From Bacteroidia bacterium (lineage in GTDB: Bacteria > Bacteroidota > Bacteroidia > SpSt-205), in assembly GCA_025060275.1 (NCBI GenBank), contig JANXCJ010000024.1, positions 1 through 18,918 on the forward strand: 18,918 nucleotides of DNA. The letters run 5' to 3'. The translations under genes were made by a program, and so were the position numbers. Below are positions 7,144 to 15,765 of this stretch, piece by piece; positions within the stretch are counted from its first letter, which is position 1, and each line of letters opens with the position of its first letter. Under the pieces are notes generated by a model that saw only the letters and a list, made by a program, of their open reading frames with translations, was not told the origin of the DNA and did not search any database.

Positions 7144-8544
7144 ATGCCTCTTCGGCGACTTGTCTATCATGGGATGGTATATGGCTCAACTACTGCTCTG
7201 GCTCGTTTTCTAAATTGGGCGCTAACACCCCTATACGCGCATCGTCTTTCTGTAGAAGATTTTGGGCGCCTGTCAGAACTCTATTCCTGGATGGTTTTTG
7301 GGTTGATTGTAGCAGGGTTGGGGATGGAAACTGCTTATTTTCGGTTCGGAAGGACGAGGCGAGAAGCATCTGGGGCAGCTTTCTGGAGAATGTTGGCTCT
7401 AACTGGGTTCGTAGGAGGGGGCCTGGGGGGAATACTTATTGCCTTTGCCCCTTCGGTCGCTCCTTTGTTGGGGTATGAGGGGCAGGTTCATCTCCTGTGG
7501 CTTACTATTACTATCTGGACGATAGATGCATGGGGGAGTTTTGCGTTAGCTTATCAGCGAGCTATAGGTAAGCCTTTTCGGTTTGCATTTATTCAGTTGA
7601 TGCATGTGGGACTTGTGGTAGGGCTAAACATATGGGGTGTAGGACTAAAGGGGTATGGTATAACTTTTATTCTCATAGCCAACTTGATAGCCTCTCTCTT
7701 GAGATTTATTTGGGCGCTCAGATGGGGCCCTCGGTGGGAGGTGGCTCCGCTAAATGAAGTGAGTACAAGGGGACTTCTACAGTATGGGTTGAGCCTTACT
7801 CTGATAGGCTTGTTAGGAGCGATGAATGAGGTATTAGATCGGGTTCTACTAGCCCGCTATGATCTGAATCAGACGGCCTTATACGGAGCTGCTTACAAGA
7901 TAGCGATGGCACTAGCGCTTTTTGTGCAAGCCTATCGGCAAGCTGGGGAACCCCTTCTTTTGGGAGAGAATAAGGGAGATATCCACTTCTACAGGAAAAG
8001 CTGGCTCTTGTATCATGGCATAGGACTCTTAGGAGTATTCATGATAAGCCTTTGGGCTCCTTTCCTGATTACCACGGATTGGGGAGGGCTTCTCCCTGCG
8101 CCTCTTTTCCCTCCTGCTTATCACACTGCTTTGAAGGTCGTGCCTATCCTCCTCTGGGCAAATCTATTTATGGGCTCAGTAGTTCAAGCTTCTATTTGGT
8201 ATAAGCTTTCTAAGCGTCCTACTGCAGGGATATTCATAACGCTGATAGGTAGTCTGATTACATGGATGGGCAATCTCTATGGTATACCTCGCTATGGATA
8301 TTTTGCGTGTGCTTGGACTACTCTTATTGCATATGCGAGTATGGCTTTGCTTTCTATAGGGATGGGTAGTCAAGTTTTGCGAGGAGCTTTTCCGTGGGGT
8401 TATGTCCTGGTGGGTATTGGTTGGGTTTGCTTTCTTCAATATGTAGGAGAATCGCTTTCTCCTTTTTGGGGCACTCTATTAGGAGTGGGGGGGATAATAG
8501 GGCTATTTGGGGTGGCTCTGCATAAAGAAAAGGCTTTCAGATAA
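7144..8544 (+). CDS. MOP-superfamily flippase (polysaccharide/lipid-linked oligosaccharide exporter)
   Basis: A 466-residue polytopic membrane protein with about 12-14 hydrophobic segments and few charges. The N-terminus (LVYHGMVYGSTTALARFLNW then PLYAHRLSVEDFGRL) matches the opening of Wzx-like flippases, which turn lipid-linked sugars from the inner to the outer face of the cytoplasmic membrane. Length agrees with the family. The ATG at 7144 lies 19 bases after ribH, within the same operon. The substrate is unknown; no glycosyltransferase lies beside it, so a role in O-antigen, capsule or another lipid cannot be chosen. Confidence 0.82.
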   Translation: MPLRRLVYHGMVYGSTTALARFLNWALTPLYAHRLSVEDFGRLSELYSWMVFGLIVAGLGMETAYFRFGRTRREASGAAFWRMLALTGFVGGGLGGILIAFAPSVAPLLGYEGQVHLLWLTITIWTIDAWGSFALAYQRAIGKPFRFAFIQLMHVGLVVGLNIWGVGLKGYGITFILIANLIASLLRFIWALRWGPRWEVAPLNEVSTRGLLQYGLSLTLIGLLGAMNEVLDRVLLARYDLNQTALYGAAYKIAMALALFVQAYRQAGEPLLLGENKGDIHFYRKSWLLYHGIGLLGVFMISLWAPFLITTDWGGLLPAPLFPPAYHTALKVVPILLWANLFMGSVVQASIWYKLSKRPTAGIFITLIGSLITWMGNLYGIPRYGYFACAWTTLIAYASMALLSIGMGSQVLRGAFPWGYVLVGIGWVCFLQYVGESLSPFWGTLLGVGGIIGLFGVALHKEKAFR

Positions 8545-8552
8545 CTATCTTC

Positions 8553-9920
8553 GTGCATGTGAATGGGACCTTTTCTATAGCTCCCTTGCGAGCATTTTAC
8601 GAAGGAGCTGTAACACGAAGCCTGACAGTGCGCCTACGGTATTTAGAAAGTTTAGAAAAGCAGATTAGAAAAAAGGAGAAGGACATATTGGCGGCTCTGA
8701 GGAAGGACCTGGGGAAGTCTGAATTTGAAGGTTATGCTACTGAGATAGGTCTCGTATTAGAGGAAATACGGTATTTTAGAAAGAATCTTAGAGCTTTAGC
8801 TAAGCCCAAAAGCGTTTTTCCCTCCTTAGCTCAGCTTCCTAGCCGTACTTATATTCGCTATGAGCCTCGCGGGGTGGTGTTGATTATAGGTCCGTGGAAT
8901 TATCCCTTTCAACTTCTTATGGTACCCTTAGTGGGAGCTGTGGCAGCAGGAAATGTTGTGGTGCTCAAGCCTTCTGAATTTGCGCCTGCTACGGCACGGG
9001 AGGTCCAGGAGATTGTTCAGGCTTCTTTTCCACCGGAATATGTGTCTGTGGTACTCGGCGATGCGCAGGTAGCGGCTAAGTTATTGGAGGAGGATTGGGA
9101 TTACATATTTTTTACAGGAAGTACGCGAGTGGGACGGCTTGTAGCGGAGTCTGCCGCGCGTCGTTTAATACCTTATACGCTTGAATTGGGCGGAAAGTGT
9201 CCTGCCATCGTAGCAAGGGATGCGAATATTTCAGTAGCCGCCCGTAGAATAGCCTGGGGTAAATGGGTAAATGCGGGGCAAACATGTATCGCCCCAGATT
9301 ATGTGCTAGTTCAAAGGGCACAGTATGAAGCTTTATTAGAGTCCCTGAAGGCAGCTATACTGAACTTTTCTCCAGATCTTTCTTCCCCTCCTGCAGATTA
9401 TGCACATATCATCCATAAAGCCCACTACAATCGCATCATGGAGCTTTTGCAAGAAGGAAAGGTGGTATTTGGCGGGCATACTAACCCTGAGAGGTTGTAT
9501 ATTAGCCCCACACTCATTGTGAGTCCCCAAGGAAGGCTCTTAGAGGAGGAAATCTTCGGTCCTCTCCTTCCTATTATCTCATATGATACTGATGAGGAAG
9601 CGGTAAAATTTATACGCAAGTTTTCTCCTCCTTTGGCTCTTTATATATTCACGGAGAACAAAGAGTCCGTAGAATTTTTCTTACAACAAATTCCCTCAGG
9701 CGGTACATGTATCAATGACACGCTTATGCATATAGGTTCTAGTCGTCTCCCTTTTGGGGGGATTCGCCAAAGTGGTATAGGGCGTTATCACGGACCTTAT
9801 TCATTTGAGACTTTTTCTCATGCTCGGACCGTGCTGGAGTCTCCTACTTGGGTAGATATACCCTTAAGATACCCTCCCTATAGGAATAAACTTAGGTGGG
9901 TGCGTAAGCTACTGGGCTAG
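8553..9920 (+). CDS. Aldehyde dehydrogenase, class 3 type
   Basis: An NAD(P)-dependent enzyme oxidising aldehydes, probably fatty or other hydrophobic ones, to acids. The 455 residues match the short class 3 (ALDH3) group. Visible are GPWNYPFQ with Asn116, VLKPSE with Lys139 (cofactor binding), FTGSTRVG (187-194), LELGGKCP with general-base Glu211, and NAGQTCIAPDY with the nucleophile Cys245. IFGPLLP and LPFGGIRQSGIGRYHG occur near the C-terminus as in the family. The start is a GTG at 8553, eight bases after the flippase stop; a second GTG at 8559 is equally possible. A one-mismatch -7 box (TATCTTCG, 8546-8553) overlaps the first GTG. Confidence 0.93.
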   Translation: MHVNGTFSIAPLRAFYEGAVTRSLTVRLRYLESLEKQIRKKEKDILAALRKDLGKSEFEGYATEIGLVLEEIRYFRKNLRALAKPKSVFPSLAQLPSRTYIRYEPRGVVLIIGPWNYPFQLLMVPLVGAVAAGNVVVLKPSEFAPATAREVQEIVQASFPPEYVSVVLGDAQVAAKLLEEDWDYIFFTGSTRVGRLVAESAARRLIPYTLELGGKCPAIVARDANISVAARRIAWGKWVNAGQTCIAPDYVLVQRAQYEALLESLKAAILNFSPDLSSPPADYAHIIHKAHYNRIMELLQEGKVVFGGHTNPERLYISPTLIVSPQGRLLEEEIFGPLLPIISYDTDEEAVKFIRKFSPPLALYIFTENKESVEFFLQQIPSGGTCINDTLMHIGSSRLPFGGIRQSGIGRYHGPYSFETFSHARTVLESPTWVDIPLRYPPYRNKLRWVRKLLG

Positions 9921-9922
9921 TT

Positions 9923-10156
9923 ATGCGATACTACCTTCTCAAGGTGAAAGGAACGGCAAAGATTCCTGATTATGTTCAGATTCGGGATGAGCGCTTCTCT
10001 CTCGTGTGCTACCTAAGGTCTGATAGAATCGAAAAGAAAGCTCAATTACCAGCAGGATTTTTAGAGAGAGTTTCCAAAATTTTTCCACAACTTCCTTATG
10101 GACAGGTACGAGTAGTGGAATGGAACCCTGATACAAAAGAGGTGACACTTGTGTAA
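9923..10156 (+). CDS. Small protein of unknown function
   Basis: I do not recognise this 77-residue protein. It is basic, soluble-looking, with no signal peptide or membrane segment. The middle (IPDYVQIRDERFSLVCYLRSDRI) has alternating hydrophobic/polar character suggesting beta strands. The ATG at 9923 is two bases after the aldehyde dehydrogenase stop, and the stop is 11 bases before the likely ftsE start, so it is almost surely translated from the same mRNA. Codon use resembles its neighbours. Confidence 0.65.
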   Translation: MRYYLLKVKGTAKIPDYVQIRDERFSLVCYLRSDRIEKKAQLPAGFLERVSKIFPQLPYGQVRVVEWNPDTKEVTLV

Positions 10157-10167
10157 GTTGCGTGCAT

Positions 10168-10845
10168 ATGGGCACTGCACTGCAGATTACTGATTTGTCT
10201 ATCGCTTACGGGGAGAGAACAATCCTCTCCAACGTGTCTTTTTCCCTGACAAAGGGGGAATTTGCCTACCTGACAGGTAGGACGGGTTCTGGTAAGACCT
10301 CCCTTTTGCGAGCTATATATGGGGATTTGCGTCCAGTCAAAGGCGAGATTTGGGTGGGTTCTTACCGAGTGGATACCCTGAAGCCCTCTGAACTACCCTT
10401 TCTGAGAAGACGCATGGGTATTGTATTTCAGGATTTTCAGCTTTTGCCCTATCGCACTGTCTATGAGAATGTGGCTCTTACGTTGGAGGTGACGGGCTGG
10501 CGAGACAGAAAGAAAATCCGTGAGCAAGTGATGGATACTCTCCTACGAGTAGGGCTACTTGCACGGAAGGATGCCTACCCGCATGAACTTTCTGGAGGAG
10601 AGCAGCAGCGCACCTGCATAGCTCGTGCCCTGGTGGGTTCTCCTATTTTGCTATTAGCAGATGAGCCAACCGGAAACTTAGACCCAGAAGTGGGGGCCCA
10701 GATACTTGCCCTCTTCCATCAAATTGCAAGGTGGGGAACAGCAGTTCTCTTAGCTACCCATAATCTTCAGCACTTGCGCGATTTCCCTGCACCTGTTTAC
10801 CTTTGCCAAGATGGGAAACTGTTGGTTCAGAGTGGGGGAGGTTGA
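10168..10845 (+). CDS. ftsE: Cell-division ABC transporter ATPase FtsE
   Basis: ATPase that with the membrane protein FtsX links the divisome to peptidoglycan hydrolase activation. Counting from a GTG at 10162, it shows Walker A GRTGSGKTS (39-47), Q-loop Gln90 in GIVFQDFQLLP, signature LSGGEQQR (143-150), Walker B LLLADEP (163-169) and the switch His200. The stretch PFLRRRMGIVFQDFQLLP is typical of FtsE and close to Bacteroidota versions. The ATG at 10168 is preferred to the GTG at 10162. No ftsX is next to it: the next gene is a TPR protein with its own promoter. A LolD-like role is possible but the motifs favour FtsE. Confidence 0.85.
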   Translation: MGTALQITDLSIAYGERTILSNVSFSLTKGEFAYLTGRTGSGKTSLLRAIYGDLRPVKGEIWVGSYRVDTLKPSELPFLRRRMGIVFQDFQLLPYRTVYENVALTLEVTGWRDRKKIREQVMDTLLRVGLLARKDAYPHELSGGEQQRTCIARALVGSPILLLADEPTGNLDPEVGAQILALFHQIARWGTAVLLATHNLQHLRDFPAPVYLCQDGKLLVQSGGG

Positions 10846-10871
10846 TAGAAATGCAACTCTTCGTAACTTTG
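10842..10871 (+). promoter_or_regulatory. Full Bacteroidota promoter (TTG-N19-TAACTTTG) of the periplasmic TPR gene
   Basis: TTG at 10842-10844 and TAACTTTG at 10864-10871, separated by exactly 19 bases, match the Bacteroidota housekeeping-sigma promoter in both halves. The -33 half lies on the ftsE stop codon. The -7 box ends 26 bases before the ATG at 10898, giving a leader of about 20 bases. Confidence 0.7.
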
Positions 10872-10897
10872 CCTCGTATATAAAAAATAGCAAGTCT

Positions 10898-12199
10898 ATG
10901 AAAAAGATATTAGTGATTTCACTCTGCTGGGGGCTGTGGGCCTATGCTCAGACGAAAAAAACGCCCTTTCAAGAAGCGGAAGAGTACAGGAAGAATAAAC
11001 AGTATGACTTGGCTCTTCAGAAGTATGATGAGGCTATTCGGCTAGAGCCTACGAAGGCAGTGTATTACCTTCGTAAGGGAGATGTCCTGGCACTCAAGAA
11101 AAACTTTACGGAGGCCATTCAATCATACCAAAAAGCCACTGAGCTCAATCCAGGACTTAGACCTGCATATGTAAAAATGGCCCGCATATACATGCAGCAG
11201 AAGAATTACGCAGCTGCTGTGGATGTTCTTAATCAAGCCTATGCGAAGGAGCAGGACTCAGATAAGCGGATGACCTATAAAATTCATGTAGTTCGTCTCC
11301 TAAATGTGCAAGGTAGGCATCAGGAGGCTCTTAGTGAGATTAATGCGCTCAAGGCTCAAATACCTGTGGCAGCAGATGACCCGAGAGTGCTCTATGCAGA
11401 AGGGGAGACGCAATTGGGTCTAAACAATCCCCAAGCAGCCATCGCAGCCTATCAACGAGCGTATGATAAAACAAGAGACTTGCCAATCGCCCAAAGTGCT
11501 AAGTACACCTACGGCTTAGCTCTAGCGCACTACAAGGCAGGCAATACTGCGGAGTATGAACGCTATGCGAAGCAAATAGAAAATCATCCTTTCGGTCGTC
11601 GGCTGAAGGCGGCTGTAGCTCGGAGCGGCGCTGCCTATAACTTGCGGATTGCTCAGGCCTACTATAAGATAGGGGCACTGGATGAGGCACTGGAGTATGT
11701 CAACGAAGCTGCAAAAACCAAGGATCGCCTAAATGCTGTTTATCAGATGCAGGGGCTGATTCTGTACAAAAAAGGTCGCACAGCTGAGGCTGCCCAAAGT
11801 CTCCTACAAGCTGCTGCAAATGAGCCGGACGAAAAAAAGAGAAATGCTCTTTTTAGTCGTACTATTCGCTTGCAATACAATGCAGGAGACTACGCGGGGG
11901 TTATAACTACGGCAGATCGGATATTAGAGAAAAATCCTTCTGATGCCTCTACCTTGTTACTCAAAGCCCAAGCTCTCTATCTCTTGGGAAGATATGGCGA
12001 GACGATCTCTACTACGGAGAGACTTATTCCTCTCTTAGGCACGGATGCGGCTAAGATATCTCAAGCATACTTCCTAATGGGCCTAGCGGCTAGAAAGTCG
12101 GCTCAGATAGAAAAAGCTCGCGATGCATTTGGCAAGATTACGCATCCTTCCTTTAAGGTAGCTGCTAAGGTAGAAATGGATAAACTCTCCGCACGGTAA
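10898..12199 (+). CDS. Exported tetratricopeptide-repeat protein
   Basis: A 433-residue protein from the ATG at 10898. An in-frame ATG at 10811 inside ftsE is rejected because the 10898 start gives a clean signal peptide (MKKILVISLCWGLWAYAQ) and follows a consensus promoter. The mature protein is TPR helices throughout: clear units include KNKQYDLALQKYDEAIRLEP, KKNFTEAIQSYQKATELNP and QKNYAAAVDVLNQAY near the N-terminus, then YYKIGALDEALEYVNEA and LYLLGRYGETISTTERLI further on. No enzymatic domain is seen. It is probably a periplasmic scaffold; the partner is unknown. It is transcribed separately from ftsE or in addition to read-through. Confidence 0.8.
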   Translation: MKKILVISLCWGLWAYAQTKKTPFQEAEEYRKNKQYDLALQKYDEAIRLEPTKAVYYLRKGDVLALKKNFTEAIQSYQKATELNPGLRPAYVKMARIYMQQKNYAAAVDVLNQAYAKEQDSDKRMTYKIHVVRLLNVQGRHQEALSEINALKAQIPVAADDPRVLYAEGETQLGLNNPQAAIAAYQRAYDKTRDLPIAQSAKYTYGLALAHYKAGNTAEYERYAKQIENHPFGRRLKAAVARSGAAYNLRIAQAYYKIGALDEALEYVNEAAKTKDRLNAVYQMQGLILYKKGRTAEAAQSLLQAAANEPDEKKRNALFSRTIRLQYNAGDYAGVITTADRILEKNPSDASTLLLKAQALYLLGRYGETISTTERLIPLLGTDAAKISQAYFLMGLAARKSAQIEKARDAFGKITHPSFKVAAKVEMDKLSAR

Positions 12200-12484
12200 G
12201 TGAAAAAATCAAACAAGAGTCATCCACTTTACTTTTAGGAAGCTAAGAGTGTAGACAGGTCAGCCTCTCAAGGGGTGTGGGATTGTATCTTCTTATTCAA
12301 TGTGAAATGCTGAATTTCTGTCGTTTTCAAGCTGATGTTTTTCATGGGGCGGCCCCGATGTAAGGGGGGTTGAGGAGTGGAAGATTCTATCTAAAATCAA
12401 CTGCCTATCTACTGCCTACCTGCTTCTTGGCTGGACTATTTATGAGGGATAAACGGAGTACCCGCCAGTAAGATAAATCATTTT
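12200..12484. other. Gene-free region between convergent TPR and murF genes
   Basis: This 285-base stretch separates two convergent genes. It holds an imperfect 8-bp hairpin (12231-12250, loop GAAG) 31 bases after the TPR stop but with no T-tract, a perfect short palindrome GGGGCGGCCCC (12346-12356), and a 25-codon minus-strand ORF (12345 to 12268) with no homology I recognise. I see no tRNA, riboswitch or promoter that I can support. Confidence 0.5.
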
Positions 12485-13816
12485 CTATCTTTCTAAAAAC
12501 TTTTCCAACGCTTGTTTCCTAGAGCCTTTGAGATATAGTACAGAGGCTTCCGTGAGCCAGTGAGGGGGGGTATCCTTCAGTTCATTCACGGAACTTCTCC
12601 ACTCCCAGCGAAAAGGGAGGCTGTCTCTAAGCACCTCTCTCCAGTAAGGTCCTATAAAAACTACTCCTTGGATATGAAAAGAATGGGGTAGGAGTTGCCT
12701 TATCACTGCATAGTGAGCCTCGTAAGTGTAGCTTCCAAGCTCTTCCATTTGTCCTAAAATTAGAGCTGCGCTTTGGGGTGCTCTCAAAGTTTCCCATAGT
12801 GCTTCTAAACTTGCTCTCAGAGAGGAAGGATTTGCATTATATGCATCTAGGATAATAATCTGTTCTCCTCTTTGGAAGACCTGGGAGCGGCAAGCCTCAG
12901 TCTGGAAAGAAACTAGAGCTTCAATCATCTTCTCAGGAGCGAGCCCCAGTAAATGTCCTGCCGCTAAGGCAGCAAGAACATTCAGCCTATTGTAACTCCC
13001 CCAGAGTGGAAGCTCTGACTCAAAAGTTTCTCCATTCACTTTAATTATAAGGCGTGAATGCCACCAGTCTATGGGTATCCATTCTCCAGATACACAGGCA
13101 AGAGGGTGAGTGCCAAAGTATTCTACCTGCAATCTCTCAGGAAGATGCTGGGAGGCGAGCCACTTATCTTCTCCATTCAGTAAAAGCCATTTTCCGCCAT
13201 TTTCAATCAGATAGTGAGCTAACTCCCACTTAGTAGCACGATTAGCTTGTAGGCTTCCATATCCCTCCATGTGATCTTCTCCCACATTAGTAATCAGGCC
13301 CATCGTAGGTTGGAGTATATAGCACAGTTCACGCACTTCCCCAGGACGGTTATCTCCTATTTCTACAACTGCAAACTTGTGAAAGGGTTTTAGGCGGAGG
13401 AGGGTAAGGGGGATTCCTATGGCGTTATTCCAGCTTTTAGGGCTTATTAGGGTGGGGGCATGTTGAGAAAGGATGTGTCCGAGCAGAGCTTTGGTGGTGG
13501 TTTTACCGTTAGAGCCGCCTACTGCGATTACAGGCAGGGAAAAGAGTCTTCGGTATGCGGCTGCCACCTTTCCCAAGAGTGCAAGGGGGTCCTCGGTAAA
13601 AATTATATTTTCCATAGGCACTCCCTCAGGTAGAGCATATTCGGTAGGCAGCACGATATAAGCTGCTCCTTTCTCCCAAGCATTCCTTGCATATGCTGCC
13701 CCATGGGTACGAGTGCCTGGAAGGGCAAAAAATACTTCACCAGGCGAAAGGGTACGACTATCAATGCTTGCACCTGCTCCTGTAAAAAGGTACTGTTGAA
13801 GACCTTCTATGTCCAT
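12485..13816 (-). CDS. murF: UDP-MurNAc-tripeptide:D-Ala-D-Ala ligase
   Basis: Cytoplasmic Mur ligase adding D-alanyl-D-alanine to UDP-MurNAc-tripeptide, the last soluble step of peptidoglycan precursor synthesis. The 443 residues match the family. Visible are an N-terminal substrate domain with SIDSRTLSPGEVFFALPG (17-34), ATP-binding GGSNGKTTTK (100-109), SWNNAIGIPLTLL, the metal-site EIGDNRPGEV, ITNVGEDHMEGYGS, GSYNRLNVLAALAAG, and DAYNANPSSLRASL; KGSRKQALEKFL closes the C-terminal domain. The ATG at 13816 has a purine-rich GAGGAA directly before it, and only four bases separate it from the upstream aminotransferase, so the two are one operon. Confidence 0.96.
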   Translation of the reverse strand: MDIEGLQQYLFTGAGASIDSRTLSPGEVFFALPGTRTHGAAYARNAWEKGAAYIVLPTEYALPEGVPMENIIFTEDPLALLGKVAAAYRRLFSLPVIAVGGSNGKTTTKALLGHILSQHAPTLISPKSWNNAIGIPLTLLRLKPFHKFAVVEIGDNRPGEVRELCYILQPTMGLITNVGEDHMEGYGSLQANRATKWELAHYLIENGGKWLLLNGEDKWLASQHLPERLQVEYFGTHPLACVSGEWIPIDWWHSRLIIKVNGETFESELPLWGSYNRLNVLAALAAGHLLGLAPEKMIEALVSFQTEACRSQVFQRGEQIIILDAYNANPSSLRASLEALWETLRAPQSAALILGQMEELGSYTYEAHYAVIRQLLPHSFHIQGVVFIGPYWREVLRDSLPFRWEWRSSVNELKDTPPHWLTEASVLYLKGSRKQALEKFLER

Positions 13817-13820
13817 TTCC

Positions 13821-14876
13821 TCAGGCTTTTAGTATCTGCATAACCATCGTATATGCTTCATCTGGTAAAGTGGGAAAGTTAGCGATACGAAAGTGAGTTT
13901 GCCTATTTTCTCCATAACCCCAGCCGATATAGAGTCCTTCTTGCTCTGCTTTTGCTCGTAAGAGAGTCCCTACTCTGGGGTCTTGCCACCGAAATCCCAG
14001 TACTGTATCAGCTCGGTAGGGGGGAGGTACGAGAGGGACATACCCAGCTCCCTCTAACTCTTGATAAAGTATGGACGCACGCCTTTTTAGGTGTAGCTCT
14101 ATTTCTGTGAGGGGGGTGGTTCTCTCTAAGAGTTTGGCTAAGAGAAATATATTGAGTAAGTTAGGAGTGTAGGGAGGTTCATGTTTGCTAGCTTGGTCTA
14201 TCAGGTAGCTTAGGGTATTATAGCGAGAGCGTTTGAAGACCTTGAATATCTCTATGCTACGAGGTGAGAGGAGAAGAATAGCCATTCCTGCAGGCAGTCC
14301 TAAGCACTTTTGGACAGAAGCAAAGACTATGTCTAAATCTTCCCATGGTAAAAGTAGCCCACCTAAGCTACTTGTGGCATCCACTGCGATGATTGCTTCT
14401 GGGAAGTAAGCTCGTAGTTGCTCTATTGCAGGTAGGGTGGCTCCTATGGAGGTTTCCACATGGACAATTCCGATGAGGTCAGCTTTGCCGTACTTAGTCT
14501 GGAGGAATCTGAGCTGGGCTTCCCATGTTTCCGTGAGACTTAACTCATAGCGATGAGAATGCGGCGTGGTGTAGGATTGGAGTGTGTGCCACCTTTCCCC
14601 GAAAGGTCCCTGAGTGATGTGAAGGGTGTTTTTGCCTGCTGTGGCATCTGCCAATATCTGCCACGTCTCCGTAGCTGAGCTGGTAAACAAGGCCAGCCAT
14701 CCTGGCGGTGTCTTGAGGTACCTATATAGGGCTTCCTGGGCTTGAGCATACGTCTCCCGCCAGAAAGAGTCTCTATGATAGCGCGATAATATGCCCTTTT
14801 TCAGTGCTTCTTGTATGAGCTCAGGTACTGGCTCTGCGAGCTGAGAGGGTCCAGGCTGGAAAGAATACCGAATCAT
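13821..14876 (-). CDS. Class V PLP-dependent aminotransferase (SerC-like)
   Basis: A 351-residue fold-type I aminotransferase from the ATG at 14876. The opening (SFQPGPSQL) and GILSRYHRDSFW (28-39) resemble phosphoserine aminotransferase and alanine-glyoxylate aminotransferase relatives. TSSATETW (65-72) is the phosphate-binding region, Asp166 in VDATSSLGG pairs with the cofactor nitrogen, and Lys190 in ASVQKCLGLPAG forms the Schiff base. It is similar to Bacteroidota proteins annotated only as class V aminotransferases, so the substrate (3-phosphohydroxypyruvate or another 2-oxo acid) is not settled. A TTG at 14891 is in frame but lies in the -7 element TATGTTTG. Confidence 0.8.
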   Translation of the reverse strand: MIRYSFQPGPSQLAEPVPELIQEALKKGILSRYHRDSFWRETYAQAQEALYRYLKTPPGWLALFTSSATETWQILADATAGKNTLHITQGPFGERWHTLQSYTTPHSHRYELSLTETWEAQLRFLQTKYGKADLIGIVHVETSIGATLPAIEQLRAYFPEAIIAVDATSSLGGLLLPWEDLDIVFASVQKCLGLPAGMAILLLSPRSIEIFKVFKRSRYNTLSYLIDQASKHEPPYTPNLLNIFLLAKLLERTTPLTEIELHLKRRASILYQELEGAGYVPLVPPPYRADTVLGFRWQDPRVGTLLRAKAEQEGLYIGWGYGENRQTHFRIANFPTLPDEAYTMVMQILKA

Positions 14877-14888
14877 GGATACCCCTCT

Positions 14889-14896
14889 CAAACATA
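14889..14896 (-). promoter_or_regulatory. Possible -7 element (TATGTTTG) before the aminotransferase gene
   Basis: An exact TAnnTTTG on the minus strand, 12 bases before the ATG at 14876, in the 30-base gap after the enoyl-CoA hydratase gene. No -33 TTG is present at 19 bases. A purine-rich GAGAGGGG lies between the box and the ATG and could act as a ribosome binding site. Confidence 0.35.
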
Positions 14897-14906
14897 CAGG
14901 AGAAAC

Positions 14907-15680
14907 CTATCTACCTTTCCATTGAGGGGTTCTTTTTTCCATGAAGGCATGCATACCCTCTTTTTGATCTGCAGTGGCGAAAAGGAGGTAAAAGTTGCGG
15001 CGTTCAAAGTGGAGTCCTTCTTCTAAGGAAAGCTCGTAAGCTTTATTTACTGCTTGCTTAGCGAGTTGTACGGCTATGGGGGGCATAGAAGCAATTTCAG
15101 AAGCAAGACTCAACGCTTCTTCCAAATATAATTCTACGGGCACTACGCGGCTTACCAGGCCCCAGGACTCCGCTTGCTTAGCGGTGAAAAAGCGCCCTGT
15201 CAGGATGTACTCCATTGCGCGGGATTTACCTATGGCGCGAGTAAGGCGCTGTGTGCCACCTGCCCCTGGGATGACCCCTATTTTGATTTCTGGCTGACCA
15301 AATTGAGCTGTTTCACTTGCGATTATAATGTCACATAGCATAGCTAACTCACATCCTCCCCCGAGGGCATAACCGCTCACAGCCGCTATCAATGGTTTCT
15401 TGAGCCGCTTTATTTGATCCCATCGTTGGAATTGGTCCAAAAGGAGCATGTCCACAACCCCATCATTTGCCATCTCCTTAATGTCGGCCCCTGCTGCAAA
15501 GGCTCTTTCATTACCTGTGATTACAATTGCTCGTATCTCTTCCTCCTTATCTAAGGCTAAAAGAGTTTCTGTAAGTTCTGCCACTAAGGCTCGGTTGAGT
15601 GCATTCAGGCTCTCTGGACGATTAAGGCGTATTAGGGCTACTCCGGGGCGTATATTTTTTTCTACGACTAAAAGGCTCAT
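14907..15680 (-). CDS. Enoyl-CoA hydratase/isomerase (crotonase family)
   Basis: Hydrates 2-trans-enoyl-CoA to 3-hydroxyacyl-CoA in beta-oxidation or a related acyl-CoA route. The 257 residues match short bacterial crotonases. The oxyanion-hole segments are FAAGADIKEM (61-70) and YALGGGCELAM (104-114), and the two catalytic acids are Glu111 and Glu131 (in QPEIKIGVIPGAGGTQRL), both present, so it is expected to be a true hydratase. No other fatty-acid gene is adjacent. It heads a minus-strand set with the aminotransferase and murF, though nothing links their functions. An exact -7 box lies four bases before the ATG. Confidence 0.93.
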   Translation of the reverse strand: MSLLVVEKNIRPGVALIRLNRPESLNALNRALVAELTETLLALDKEEEIRAIVITGNERAFAAGADIKEMANDGVVDMLLLDQFQRWDQIKRLKKPLIAAVSGYALGGGCELAMLCDIIIASETAQFGQPEIKIGVIPGAGGTQRLTRAIGKSRAMEYILTGRFFTAKQAESWGLVSRVVPVELYLEEALSLASEIASMPPIAVQLAKQAVNKAYELSLEEGLHFERRNFYLLFATADQKEGMHAFMEKRTPQWKGR

Positions 15681-15684
15681 GCCA

Positions 15685-15692
15685 CAAAAGTA
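15685..15692 (-). promoter_or_regulatory. -7 element (TACTTTTG) of the enoyl-CoA hydratase gene
   Basis: Exact TAnnTTTG on the minus strand, ending four bases before the ATG at 15680, in a 100-base divergent intergenic region shared with nuoI. No TTG occurs 19 bases upstream. Confidence 0.5.
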
Positions 15693-15765
15693 GTATTTTT
15701 AGGGTAGGGAAGGGTCTGCCCTTGATGAGGTACAGAGGGAGTGATGCCTGTATTGTTAGAGTTGC

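Noticed and set aside
10811..10897. Upstream in-frame ATG extension of the periplasmic TPR gene into ftsE
   Set aside because: It would bury the signal peptide 29 residues inside the protein and span the consensus promoter.
12231..12250. Hairpin after the periplasmic TPR gene
   Set aside because: Eight pairs with one G-T and a GAAG loop, but no T-tract on either strand, so not called as a terminator.
12268..12345. 25-codon minus-strand ORF (begins MKNISLKTTEIQ) in the gap before murF
   Set aside because: Short, no recognisable family, no double-glycine leader and no promoter box; its start resembles Bacteroidota peptide leaders only superficially.
12346..12356. GGGGCGGCCCC palindrome
   Set aside because: Loop of one base, single occurrence, no related copy in the window; no function can be supported.
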